Below, in pieces: positions 1 to 8,500 of a stretch of 64,000 bases of DNA (positions within the stretch are counted from its first letter, which is position 1; each line of letters starts with the position of its first letter). The notes beneath the pieces were generated by a model. It ran no database searches, was not told the origin of the DNA, and saw only the letters and a list, made by a program, of their open reading frames with translations. The translations under genes were made by a program, and so were the position numbers. Origin of the DNA: Massilia aurea (GTDB lineage Bacteria; Pseudomonadota; Gammaproteobacteria; Burkholderiales; Burkholderiaceae_D); assembly GCF_024753205.1 (NCBI RefSeq), contig NZ_JANUGZ010000005.1:372001-436000 (forward strand), given 5' to 3'.

Positions 1-1
1 A

Positions 2-1360
2 CCTGATGAGCATGGCGCCGGCGTGCGCTACGGCGGGCAGTTCGAGAACGGCCCGCACTGGCGCGTGTATGCCAGGCAAGCCCGGATCGAGGCCGATCGC
101 ACGCCAGCTGACGCCCCCGACAATCGCATGGCGCGTGAGCAGGCGGGCTTTCGTCTCGACTGGGAAGGTAGCGAGCAGGATGTCACGCTCAGCGGCGATG
201 TGTACCAGGGGCGCCTGCGCAACACGTCCCTGTTATCGAGCGGAACGATGTCCGGCGCCAATCTGCGGGCAGAAGTCCAGCGCGACCTCGCTGATGCCGG
301 CCAGGTGCGCATGCATGCGTGGCTCGATCAGACGCGGCGCAGCAAGCCGGGCGTGGGGATGCAGCAGATCGACACGGTTGACGTCGAAGCCCAGCACCTG
401 GTGCGCTTCGGTGCACATGGCATCACCTGGGGCGGCGGCTATCGCAACAGCCGCGATCAGATCGACGGCGGGCCGGTGTTGCGCTTCACGCCGGCGCGCC
501 GCAACCTGCGCTGGTCGCACCTGTTCGTGCAGGATGAATTGACCCTGACACCGACGCTGCGCGCCGTGGCCGGCATGCGCGTCGAACACAATGTGTATAC
601 AGGCAGCGAGTTGCTGCCGAATCTGCGCCTGGCATGGGACGCGAGCGACCAGGCAACGCTGTGGGCGGCCCTGTCGCGCACGGTGCGTGCGCCGTCGCGC
701 ATCGACCGAGATCTGTTTCTCGTCAATCCGGCCTCGCCGCGCCAGTTCCTGATTGCCGGCGGCGCCGACACGGTGGCGGAAACGGCGCGCGTGGCCGAAC
801 TGGGATATCGCGCCCAACCCATGCCGACGCTGTCGTATTCGGCCACGCTGTTCTATACCGACTTCGAGCGACTGCGTTCCCTGGAGCCGGCGACGCCCGG
901 TGTACGGTTGCCGTACGTCATCAGCAGCCTGGGCAAGGGCAATCTGCGCGGCATCGAATTCTGGGCCAGCTGGCAAGCCGCGCGCGGCTGGCGCCTGCAC
1001 GCCGGCGGCTTGCTGCAGGACGTCGACATGGGGCGCGAGCCGGCCAGTCGCGACACCACCGGGTTGTCCGGTCTGGGTGGGAATGATCCCAACCTGACCT
1101 GGACCTTGCGCAGTGCGCACGATCTGAGCGAGCGCATCTGGGCAGATTTTTCACTCCGTTACGTCGCACGACTGCCGCAGCTGGCCGTGCCAAGTTATCA
1201 TGAGCTCGACGCGCGGATCGCGTGGCAAGTGCGTCCCGATCTCGAGCTCGCCCTTGCCGGGCGCAATCTGTTGCATGCCCGCCACGCCGAATTTGTCGCG
1301 GCAGGCAGCCGCCAGTTGCTCGAGCGCACGGTGTTTGCCAGCGCCACGCTGCGTTTTTGA
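2..1360 (+). CDS. TonB-dependent receptor, C-terminal part (5' truncated by window)
   Basis: The reading frame is open from the first bases of the window, so the true start lies upstream; about 452 codons of the C-terminal beta-barrel are visible. Alternating amphipathic strands with polar turns, a segment resembling the conserved barrel region of TonB receptors (late residues ELDARIAWQVRPDLELALAG then GRNLLHARHAEF) and a terminal aromatic residue (ending TLRF) are typical of outer-membrane TonB-dependent receptors. The substrate cannot be told because the plug domain is outside the window. It is followed after 7 nt by a YfiR-like gene and then a sensor kinase, an arrangement that suggests one transcript coupling outer-membrane uptake to signalling. 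Confidence 0.85.
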   Translation, partial: PDEHGAGVRYGGQFENGPHWRVYARQARIEADRTPADAPDNRMAREQAGFRLDWEGSEQDVTLSGDVYQGRLRNTSLLSSGTMSGANLRAEVQRDLADAGQVRMHAWLDQTRRSKPGVGMQQIDTVDVEAQHLVRFGAHGITWGGGYRNSRDQIDGGPVLRFTPARRNLRWSHLFVQDELTLTPTLRAVAGMRVEHNVYTGSELLPNLRLAWDASDQATLWAALSRTVRAPSRIDRDLFLVNPASPRQFLIAGGADTVAETARVAELGYRAQPMPTLSYSATLFYTDFERLRSLEPATPGVRLPYVISSLGKGNLRGIEFWASWQAARGWRLHAGGLLQDVDMGREPASRDTTGLSGLGGNDPNLTWTLRSAHDLSERIWADFSLRYVARLPQLAVPSYHELDARIAWQVRPDLELALAGRNLLHARHAEFVAAGSRQLLERTVFASATLRF

Positions 1361-1367
1361 CGTGCGA

Positions 1368-1964
1368 ATGGATTTCATGACTATCAATCAACCAGCTTGT
1401 CTGCCGCGCCGCAGGGCGTGCCTGGCCCTGATGCTGCCGCTGCTGGCCAGCCTCGGCCTTGGCCAGCCTGCGCACGCGATCGTGGTCGACGCTGCGCCCG
1501 TACTCGAACGACGTGTCAAGGCCGCTTTTTTGTACAAGTTTCTGGGGTATGCCGATTTTCCGGCCGGCTCGTTTGCCGATGCGACCACGCCGGTGAGCAT
1601 TGGCGTGGTCGGCGCCGACGACATGGCGGCCGAGCTGACCCGGATCGCCGCCGGGCGCCTGGTGGCCGGGCGCATGATCACGGTGCGCGCGCTGCGCGAG
1701 CAGGATCTGGCGCAGCCGCTGCACGTGTTGTTCGTTGCCGGCGAGGATAACGCACGCGCCGCGCGCCTGCTGCGCGCCGCCAATGCGCAGCTGACCGTGA
1801 CCGAGTGCGATGGCGGGCTGCGCAGCGGCAGCGTCATCAATTTTACGATCGTCGATGATCGGGTGCGTTTCGACGTCTCCCTCGATGCGGCGGAAAAGAA
1901 GAATGTGAAGCTCAGTTCGCGCCTGCTGACGGTAGCGAACCGTGTGCAAAAAGGAGCCACGTGA
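1368..1964 (+). CDS. YfiR family (DUF4154) periplasmic protein
   Basis: A 198-residue protein with an N-terminal signal sequence (positively charged segment near residue 14, hydrophobic core, cleavage after about residue 37 at a QPAHA-like site). The mature part carries the KAAFLYKFLGYADFP signature near its start and SGSVINFTI / VRFDVSLDAAEKKNVKLSS near the end, both characteristic of the YfiR/DUF4154 family. YfiR in Pseudomonas is a periplasmic repressor of a membrane diguanylate cyclase; here the neighbour is a CHASE-type histidine kinase, so it may gate that kinase. The ATG at 1368 was chosen because it lies just after the receptor stop; an internal ATG at 1377 is an alternative. Its TGA overlaps the ATG of the kinase gene, indicating translational coupling. 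Confidence 0.85.
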   Translation: MDFMTINQPACLPRRRACLALMLPLLASLGLGQPAHAIVVDAAPVLERRVKAAFLYKFLGYADFPAGSFADATTPVSIGVVGADDMAAELTRIAAGRLVAGRMITVRALREQDLAQPLHVLFVAGEDNARAARLLRAANAQLTVTECDGGLRSGSVINFTIVDDRVRFDVSLDAAEKKNVKLSSRLLTVANRVQKGAT

Positions 1965-3856
1965 TGTCTATGCACGATACCGGCTCCGTGCGCAGCAAAT
2001 TGATCCTCATGGCGGTGTCCACCACCGCAGTGGCGTTGCTGTGCGCGGGTATCGCCATGCTGTTGCTCGACCTGCGCACCTTCCAGCGCTACTGGATCGA
2101 CGATCTGACCACCCAGGCCGACATCGTCGCCAGCGTAACCGCACCGGCGGTCTCGTTCAACGACCCGGCCGACGTGGCGCAGAGCCTGACCCTGCTGCGG
2201 GTGCGCCCGCAGATCGTGGCCGCGGCCGTATTCACCGCCAATGGCACGCGCTTTGCCACCTACGTGCGCAGCGGCGTCAAGGCCAGCCTGCCCGAGCGGC
2301 CAGAGCCAGCCGGCTATCGCATCGAGCGCGGCGAAGTCGTCATGTACCACGACATCGTCGAAAATGGCGACCGGGTCGGGACCGTCTACCTGCGTTCACG
2401 CTACGGCGTGCTGGACCGGGCGCTAAGCTATGGTGCGATCCTTGGCGGCGTGCTGCTGGGCGCACTCGTGATTGCCGCCATCGTGGCCTCGCGCCTGCAA
2501 GCATCGATCACGCGCCCGCTCGAAGCGGTGACCGATATCGCGCGCCAGGTCATGCTGCGGCGCGATTTCAGCCTGCGCGTTCCGGGCCACCAGAAGGGCG
2601 AAATCGGCGTACTGGTCGAAGCCTTCAACGACATGCTGGCCGAGATCGGTCGTCGCTCGGACGCGCTGCAGACGGCCAACCGCACGCTCGAGCACGAGAT
2701 GGACGTGCGCCAGAAGGCCGAGGGCGCGCTGATCGTGGCCGACCGCCGCAAGGACGAGTTCCTCGCCACGCTGGCGCACGAACTGCGCAATCCGCTGGCG
2801 CCGATCCGCACGGGGCTGGATATCCTGCGCATCCGCAGCGGCGACGCCCAGGCAACCCAGCGCGCGACCGACATCATGGAACGCCAGCTGCGCCAGATGG
2901 TGCGTCTGGTGGACGACCTGCTGGACGTCTCGCGCATCAATACCGGCAAGTTCACGATCAAGATGGGCCGGGTGGAACTCAAGGCCGTCGTCAACGATGC
3001 ACTCGAAGTGGTGCGCTCCTACATCGAACTGCATGGGCATGAGCTGGTGCTCGAATTGCCCGACCGCCCCGTGTTCCTGCATGGCGATGCGACGCGCCTG
3101 GCCCAGGTGCTGTCGAACCTGCTCAACAATGCGGCCAAGTACACCAACCGGGGCGGACGCGTCGTGCTCAAGGGCGAGGTGGACGAGAACACCCTGATCC
3201 TCGAAGTGGCCGATACCGGCATCGGCCTGGCGCCGGAGATGCTCGACTCGGTGTTCGACATGTTCGTGCAGGTCGACTCGACGCTTGAACGCAGCAATGC
3301 CGGCCTGGGCGTGGGCCTGTCGCTGGCGCGCAAGCTTGTCGAGCTGCATGGCGGCACGATCACGGCGCACAGCGAAGGCCTCGGCCATGGCAGTCGCTTC
3401 GTCGTGCGCCTGCCGATCGTCGTTGAACCGGAGCCGCCCACCAAGCCGACCCCGGCCGCGTTCATCAGTGCCGAGAGCTATCGCATCCTGCTGGCCGACG
3501 ACAACGTCGATTTCGTCAACAGCATCGGCGCGCTGCTCACGGCCATGGGGCACAGCGTGGTCATCACGCACAACGGACCCGATGCGCTGGCCGCCGCCGC
3601 GCGTTTCTGCCCGGACTACGCCTTCCTGGATATCGGCCTGCCGCACATGTCCGGTTACGACCTGGCGCGCGGGATCCGCAAGCTGCCGACCGGGGCGCTG
3701 ACCGTGCTGATCGCCGTCACGGGCTGGGGTCAGGAAAAAGACCGCCAGCTGGCGTTCGAGTCGGGATTTGATCACCACATGGTCAAGCCGGTGCGCTTCG
3801 AGCAGATCGAGGAAATCCTGGGTAGCCGCAGCATCATCAAGAAGCTGCGTACCTGA
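1964..3856 (+). CDS. Hybrid sensor histidine kinase with CHASE8-like sensor, HAMP and receiver
   Basis: A 630-residue inner-membrane kinase. Transmembrane helices lie near residues 14-35 and 151-172, enclosing a periplasmic domain resembling CHASE8. A HAMP domain follows (about 173-225), then HisKA with the phospho-acceptor motif LAHELRNP (His272), a HATPase_c domain (NLLNNAAKY N-box, DTGIGL G1 box, GLGVGLSLA G2 box), and a C-terminal receiver whose FLDIGLP motif places the phospho-acceptor at Asp556. No output domain follows, so the receiver probably participates in an intramolecular relay. The start overlaps the stop of the YfiR-like gene (TGATG), supporting one operon with the YfiR protein and TonB receptor. 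Confidence 0.92.
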   Translation: MSMHDTGSVRSKLILMAVSTTAVALLCAGIAMLLLDLRTFQRYWIDDLTTQADIVASVTAPAVSFNDPADVAQSLTLLRVRPQIVAAAVFTANGTRFATYVRSGVKASLPERPEPAGYRIERGEVVMYHDIVENGDRVGTVYLRSRYGVLDRALSYGAILGGVLLGALVIAAIVASRLQASITRPLEAVTDIARQVMLRRDFSLRVPGHQKGEIGVLVEAFNDMLAEIGRRSDALQTANRTLEHEMDVRQKAEGALIVADRRKDEFLATLAHELRNPLAPIRTGLDILRIRSGDAQATQRATDIMERQLRQMVRLVDDLLDVSRINTGKFTIKMGRVELKAVVNDALEVVRSYIELHGHELVLELPDRPVFLHGDATRLAQVLSNLLNNAAKYTNRGGRVVLKGEVDENTLILEVADTGIGLAPEMLDSVFDMFVQVDSTLERSNAGLGVGLSLARKLVELHGGTITAHSEGLGHGSRFVVRLPIVVEPEPPTKPTPAAFISAESYRILLADDNVDFVNSIGALLTAMGHSVVITHNGPDALAAAARFCPDYAFLDIGLPHMSGYDLARGIRKLPTGALTVLIAVTGWGQEKDRQLAFESGFDHHMVKPVRFEQIEEILGSRSIIKKLRT

Positions 3857-3942
3857 GTGTGATGCGTCGTCTGGCGGGGCAGGGCAAGCCTGTCCTCTAG
3901 ATGACGTGGTGATGTCGATGGCGATGTAAAAAACCAGGGCGC

Positions 3943-3977
3943 AAAGAAAAATGGCTCAGAATTTCTTCTGAGCCATT
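3943..3977 (-). terminator. Rho-independent terminator of tRNA-Arg copy 1
   Basis: A perfect 12-bp inverted repeat (AATGGCTCAGAA, loop of 4 nt, TTCTGAGCCATT) is followed on the minus strand by a T-rich run (complement of the A-run at 3943-3951). It ends the leftmost tRNA-Arg unit. Confidence 0.9.
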
Positions 3978-3989
3978 CTCTTGAAACTT

Positions 3990-4066
3990 TGGTGCGGCTG
4001 GCAGGAATCGAACCCACGACCCCTTGGTTCGTAGCCAAGTACTCTATCCAGCTGAGCTACAGCCGC
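3990..4066 (-). tRNA. tRNA-Arg (anticodon ACG), copy 1
   Basis: Read on the minus strand the 77 nt fold as a standard cloverleaf: acceptor GCGGCTG pairing with CAGCCGC, anticodon stem CTTGG/CCAAG with loop CTACGAA (anticodon ACG), T-loop GGTTCGATTCC and an encoded CCA end. It decodes CGN arginine codons after A34-to-I editing by TadA. The sequence is identical to three further copies within 1.5 kb. It has its own promoter and terminator. Confidence 0.98.
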
Positions 4067-4077
4067 CCGAAGCACGC

Positions 4078-4105
4078 ATTATAGCAGCATGTGCCGGATT
4101 GGCAA
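4078..4105 (-). promoter_or_regulatory. sigma70-like promoter of tRNA-Arg copy 1
   Basis: On the minus strand a TTGCCA -35 box (4100-4105) is separated by 16 bp from a perfect TATAAT -10 box (4078-4083), 11 bp upstream of the mature tRNA 5' end. A GCGTGC stretch that could act as a GC-rich stringent discriminator follows the -10 box. Confidence 0.85.
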
Positions 4106-4180
4106 AGTCTGCCGTGTTTCAGTGTGGTCCCGCACCGGGAAACGTCTCGACCGATCTGGAAGTAGCAGAAACTGACGCGC

Positions 4181-4216
4181 AAAAGAAAAATGGCTCAGAA
4201 TTTCTTCTGAGCCATT
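4181..4216 (-). terminator. Rho-independent terminator of tRNA-Arg copy 2
   Basis: The same 12-bp stem and 4-nt loop as in copy 1 (arms 4189-4200 and 4205-4216), followed on the minus strand by a T-rich tract. The shared flank shows that copies 1 and 2 arose by duplication of the whole promoter-tRNA-terminator unit. Confidence 0.9.
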
Positions 4217-4229
4217 CTCTTTGAAACTT

Positions 4230-4306
4230 TGGTGCGGCTGGCAGGAATCGAACCCACGACCCCTTGGTTCGTAGCCAAGTACTCTATCCAGCTGAGCTAC
4301 AGCCGC
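4230..4306 (-). tRNA. tRNA-Arg (anticodon ACG), copy 2
   Basis: 77 nt with encoded CCA, identical to copy 1 over the mature sequence; anticodon loop CTACGAA gives anticodon ACG. An independent transcription unit with promoter at 4318-4346 and terminator at 4181-4216. Confidence 0.98.
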
Positions 4307-4317
4307 CCGAGGCACGC

Positions 4318-4346
4318 ATTATAGCGGGGTGTGCTGATCTTGGCAA
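4318..4346 (-). promoter_or_regulatory. sigma70-like promoter of tRNA-Arg copy 2
   Basis: Minus-strand TTGCCA (4341-4346), 17-bp spacer, TATAAT (4318-4323), followed by the same GCGTGC discriminator as copy 1. Confidence 0.87.
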
Positions 4347-4387
4347 ACTTCTATCGGGACTTTGTTTCTACCGGCGTCGGCGAGGCT

Positions 4388-5017
4388 TCAGATTCGTCGC
4401 AGGGCGTCGATGATAACTGCATCGTTGGGATTGCCCAGCACCGTCTCCAGCAGCGCCATCGGCACCAGGTGCACGGCCTGGCTTTCCCAGCCCATCAGCG
4501 CCGGATTGCCGCCCAGCCGCTGCGCCAGGTAGTAGCGCGTTACCGTCTGCGTGCGCCGGCAGTCGATCAGATGCCGCACTATCTGCACGCGCAGGCCGGA
4601 TTCCTCGAACGCTTCGCGGATGGCCGTTGCCTGCAGGCTGATGTCCGGGTCGACACGGCCCTTGGGGAAGGTGGCGTCATATCCGCCGAAAGCATTGGAG
4701 GGAGCGACGGCCCACACACGGCCATCGTCTTCCACGATCACCACGCCTGCAGCAGGCGCGAATCCTGCGGGCACGGCGAAGGGTGGCTCGTCGATGTCGG
4801 CCTGGCCGGGGACCACCTGCCAGTCGGCGGTGCTGGCCGGGATGTCGAGCCAGGGCGCAAACGGCACGTCGTTCAGCGACGGGGGCAGGGCGCCGAGTGG
4901 GATCACGGTGGCGATGCTGGCCGGGTCATCCCAAGTGGCGGTGGTTGTTGGCGTTGACGGGTGCGCGAGACGTACCGGCGCACCGTGTTCATCGGGTTGC
5001 GGATGGAGGGTGGTCAT
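4388..5017 (-). CDS. NUDIX hydrolase
   Basis: A 209-residue protein. An N-terminal region of about 95 residues is not recognised; the C-terminal half is a NUDIX fold with the box from GRVDPD through REAFEESGL, which hydrolyses a nucleoside diphosphate linked to another moiety using Mg2+. The catalytic REXXEE glutamates are intact, but the usual Glu at box position 7 is Ile. The open frame extends upstream into the tRNA-Arg copy 3 sequence, so the ATG at 5017 is taken as start; no strong ribosome-binding site is visible. It lies alone between tRNA copies 2 and 3 and downstream of the copy 3 terminator. Substrate is unknown. Confidence 0.85.
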   Translation of the reverse strand: MTTLHPQPDEHGAPVRLAHPSTPTTTATWDDPASIATVIPLGALPPSLNDVPFAPWLDIPASTADWQVVPGQADIDEPPFAVPAGFAPAAGVVIVEDDGRVWAVAPSNAFGGYDATFPKGRVDPDISLQATAIREAFEESGLRVQIVRHLIDCRRTQTVTRYYLAQRLGGNPALMGWESQAVHLVPMALLETVLGNPNDAVIIDALRRI

Positions 5018-5064
5018 TGTCGGGGAGTGTATTGGGAGAAGCGTGTGACACGAGCCCAAATGCA

Positions 5065-5094
5065 ATAAGGGCACTTCTTGCGAAGTGCCCTTAT
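5065..5094 (-). terminator. Stem-loop terminator of tRNA-Arg copy 3
   Basis: A 13-bp perfect inverted repeat (ATAAGGGCACTTC / GAAGTGCCCTTAT) with a 4-nt loop lies 12 nt downstream of the tRNA. The U-tract on the minus strand is weak (TGCATTTGGG), so termination may be leakier than for the other copies and could feed the NUDIX gene. Confidence 0.75.
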
Positions 5095-5106
5095 CTTGAA
5101 AAGGTT

Positions 5107-5183
5107 TGGTGCGGCTGGCAGGAATCGAACCCACGACCCCTTGGTTCGTAGCCAAGTACTCTATCCAGCTGAGCTACAGCCGC
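5107..5183 (-). tRNA. tRNA-Arg (anticodon ACG), copy 3
   Basis: 77 nt with encoded CCA, identical to the other copies; anticodon loop CTACGAA (ACG). Located just upstream of the NUDIX gene on the same strand. Confidence 0.98.
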
Positions 5184-5194
5184 CCAATGCGAGC

Positions 5195-5223
5195 ATTATA
5201 GCGGGCAGTGAGCATCTTGGCAA
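5195..5223 (-). promoter_or_regulatory. sigma70-like promoter of tRNA-Arg copy 3
   Basis: Minus-strand TTGCCA (5218-5223), 17-bp spacer, TATAAT (5195-5200), followed by a GCTCGC discriminator. Confidence 0.87.
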
Positions 5224-5333
5224 AGGGTGATTATGCTCATGTAATGCTGATTCATCTGCCAGTCAGTAGGTGCTCTGTCGGAAGCCATATTCCGCCAGAC
5301 ATGTCCATCAGTCTGCAACAAATACGGCGACCA

Positions 5334-5366
5334 AGAAAAAGGGCCAGATCTCGCGATCTGGCCCTT
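5334..5366 (-). terminator. Rho-independent terminator of tRNA-Arg copy 4
   Basis: A 12-bp stem (AAGGGCCAGATC / GATCTGGCCCTT, arms 5339-5350 and 5355-5366) with a TCGC loop, followed on the minus strand by TTCTTGG after the AA/TT base of the stem. Confidence 0.87.
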
Positions 5367-5375
5367 CGTATCTTC

Positions 5376-5452
5376 TGGTGCGGCTGGCAGGAATCGAACC
5401 CACGACCCCTTGGTTCGTAGCCAAGTACTCTATCCAGCTGAGCTACAGCCGC
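5376..5452 (-). tRNA. tRNA-Arg (anticodon ACG), copy 4
   Basis: 77 nt with encoded CCA, identical to the other three copies; anticodon loop CTACGAA (ACG). First of the array in transcription order. Confidence 0.98.
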
Positions 5453-5463
5453 CCGAGGCACGC

Positions 5464-5492
5464 ATTATAGCAGCGACATTTTATTTCGGGAA
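5464..5492 (-). promoter_or_regulatory. sigma70-like promoter of tRNA-Arg copy 4
   Basis: A perfect minus-strand TATAAT (5464-5469) with a weaker -35 candidate TTCCCG (5487-5492) at 17-bp spacing; the -35 differs from the TTGCCA of the other copies, so this copy may be weaker or use an upstream element. Confidence 0.65.
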
Positions 5493-5555
5493 GACTCAAA
5501 TTATTTCACGGCAACAAAGTCCTCTGGTAGATTGGTTGCAGCGCAAATCGATCGG

Positions 5556-8500
5556 ATGACCATGCCAGGTTCTACCTGGGCTGCCTGTAGCGGCCTGTTT
5601 CGTTTCACCTTCTTCCTGCTGCTCGCGCTGGCGTTGCCGGCCGACGCCAACCAACGCAATCTGCGCTTCGAGCGCCTGTCGGTCGAAGAAGGCTTGTCGC
5701 AGCACTCGGTGATGAGCATCCTGCAGGACCGCCAGGGCTTCATCTGGTTCGGTACCCAGGCCGGCCTGCACCGCTACGACGGCTACCGGCTCGTCATCTT
5801 CCGCAACGACGCCAATGATCCGGCCAGCATCCCCGACAACTTCATCTCGGCCTCGTACGAAGATCCGGCCGGGCGCCTCTGGTTCGGTACCAAGGGCGGG
5901 CTGGCGCGGCACGATCCGGCGACCGGGCGTTTCGAGCGGTTTGCGCTCACCCAGCCGGGTCGCACCGTCAAGCGTTCGGTGGCGGCGATCGTGCCCGGGC
6001 CCGATGGCGCGCTGTGGCTCGCAACCAATGACGGCGTGGTGCGCTTCGACCCGCACACGGGTCAGCAGCGCAACCATGTATCCGATCCGGACAACCCGGC
6101 GAGCCTGCGCGACAACCGCGTCAACGCACTGGCATTCGACGGGCGCGGGGCGCTATGGGTCGGCACTGCCGCAGGCCTGGACCGGCTCGACCCGGCGAGC
6201 GGCCAGGTCACGCGTTTCACGATGGCGCCGCCCGATGACGCCGAGCGCAATGCCGTGCTGGCGCTGTCGATGGGGCCGCGCCAGACGCTGTGGATCGGTA
6301 CCGCAGCGGGCCTCGAGGCGTGGCGCATCGAGGGCGATGTGCCGCAGCGGCGCCGGATCGGTGCTGCCGACGGCATGCGCGGCGCGCGTATCCGCACGCT
6401 GTACCACGACAACGGCGCGCAGCTGTGGGTCGGCACCTCGGCCGATGGCCTGAAGTGGCTCGATCCGTCCACTGGCCGGTTCACAGGCTACAGTCATCTG
6501 CCGCAGGACCGGCACAGCCTGTCCGACAACATGGTGTCGGCGTTGCTGGTCGACCGCACCGGGACGCTGTGGGTCGGCACGTATTTTGGCGGGATCAACC
6601 GCACCGACCTGGCCAGCGGGGGCTTTGCGCGTTTTGGCGAAACGGAAGGGATGGGCCGCGCCAGGGTGCGCGCGATCGTCGACGACCCGGCCGGGCGCCT
6701 GTGGCTGGGCACCAGCGGTGATGGCCTGATGCTGCTCGATCCGGCCTCGCGCACGACCCGCCACTTCGGCACCGACGCGTTCACGGGCAAGGTCGTCACC
6801 GCGCTGGCGCAGGCCGGCGAGCGGCTCTGGATCGGCGGGCCCACGGGCCTCGCGTGGCGCGATGCGCGCGGGCGCATGGGGCGGGTCGAATTGGGCCAGA
6901 GCCCGGGCGCCAACCATGTACAGGCACTGCGTGAGGGCCGCGACGGCACGCTGTGGGTGATGACGCGCGATGGCCTGTCGGCCGTCGCGCCTGGCGCCAC
7001 GATCGCGCGCAACTGGCGCAACGTGCCGGGCGACGCGACGAGCCTGGGCGACAACTACGGGTTTGCCCTGGTCGAGGACCGGCGCGGCGTGCTGTGGATC
7101 GGCACCGAATCGGGCCTGGAGCGCTTCGACCCCGTCAGCGGCACGTTCAGCCGCTTTCGCCATGACCCGAACGACAGCACGAGCCTGCGCCACAGCCGCG
7201 TGTATCACCTGCTCGAGTCCAGGGCCGGCGACCTGTGGGTGGGCACTGCCGGGGGCTTGCACCGGATGGGGCAGGCTGGCGGACGCACGTCGTTTCGCTA
7301 CTACCCGTTCAGCAGCCAGGACGCGCAGTCGATCGGCGCCATCCTCGAAGACAACGACGGCATCATCTGGGTCAGCACGACCGCCGGCATCACGCGCGTC
7401 GATCCGGTCACCGGCCAGACCAAAAGTTATAACGCCAAGGATGGCCTGATCGACGGCGCCTATTTCGTGGGCGCCGGCCGGCGCGGCGCCGACGGGCAGC
7501 TGCACTTCGGCGGTGTCAGCGGCGTCACCTCGTTCAACCCGGCCGATGTGCACGACAATCCGTTCCCGCCGACGGTGGCGATTACCGACCTGCAGGTGCT
7601 GAACCGCTCGCGCGGCATCCACAACCTGACGGCGCAACGGGAGATCACGCTGTCGCACCGCGATACCGTGATCTCGCTCGAATTCGCGGCGCTGCACTAC
7701 GCCGACCCGATGGGCAATCTGTACGCCTACCAGCTCGAAGGCTTCGACGCCAACTGGGTCAATACCGGAGCGGGGCGGCGCTTTGCCACCTACACCAATC
7801 TCGATCCCGGGCATTACGTGTTCCGGGTCCGGGCCAGCAACAAGGATGGGCTCTGGAGCAAGGAGGCAGCCACGCTCGCGATCACGATCACGCCGCCGTA
7901 CTGGAAGACATGGTGGTTCCGTACGCTGGCCGTGGCGCTGGTGGTGACGCTGTCGTACCTCGCCTATCGGCTGCGCATCGGCGCGCTCGTGACGCGCCAG
8001 GGCTTGCTCGCGCGCGAAGTCGACGCCCGCACCGGCGAGCTGCTGCTGCAGAAGGAAGCGGCCGAACGGGGCAAGCGCGAGGTTGAACGCCAGAAGGAAT
8101 CGGTCGAGCGCGCGCACCGCAATATCGCGCTGCTGTCCGAGATGGGACGCATGCTGACCACGAACCTCGACCACGAGGCGATCATGCTGACGCTGTACCA
8201 GCACGTCAAGGCGCTGATGGATGCGCCGCTGTTTGCCGTCGCGCTGCGCCAGGGCGAGCGCGGTGTGCTCGAGCTGCCGTTCGCAATGGCGTTCGGCCGG
8301 CGCGAGACCCCGCGCGAGCTGGCCTTCGACCCGGCCGGGCACCTGCTGGCGCGCTGCGTGGCCGAAAACCGGGCATTCCTGCTGGCGGACGTCGACACCG
8401 AATTGCCCGCATGTCTGCCCGGCGCGCCCGATTTGGCTGCCGGGGTGGCGCTGACCGCACCGGCGACTGCGCTGCCGATGCCGCGCTCGCTGCTATGCGT

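Noticed and set aside
5018..5155. N-terminal extension of the NUDIX protein into the tRNA-Arg copy 3
   Set aside because: It would place the start inside a tRNA gene and terminator; the ATG at 5017 starts the plausible protein.
6153..8342. Open frame of 729 codons antisense to the propeller kinase
   Set aside because: Repetitive shadow of the propeller repeats; no start signals or domain.
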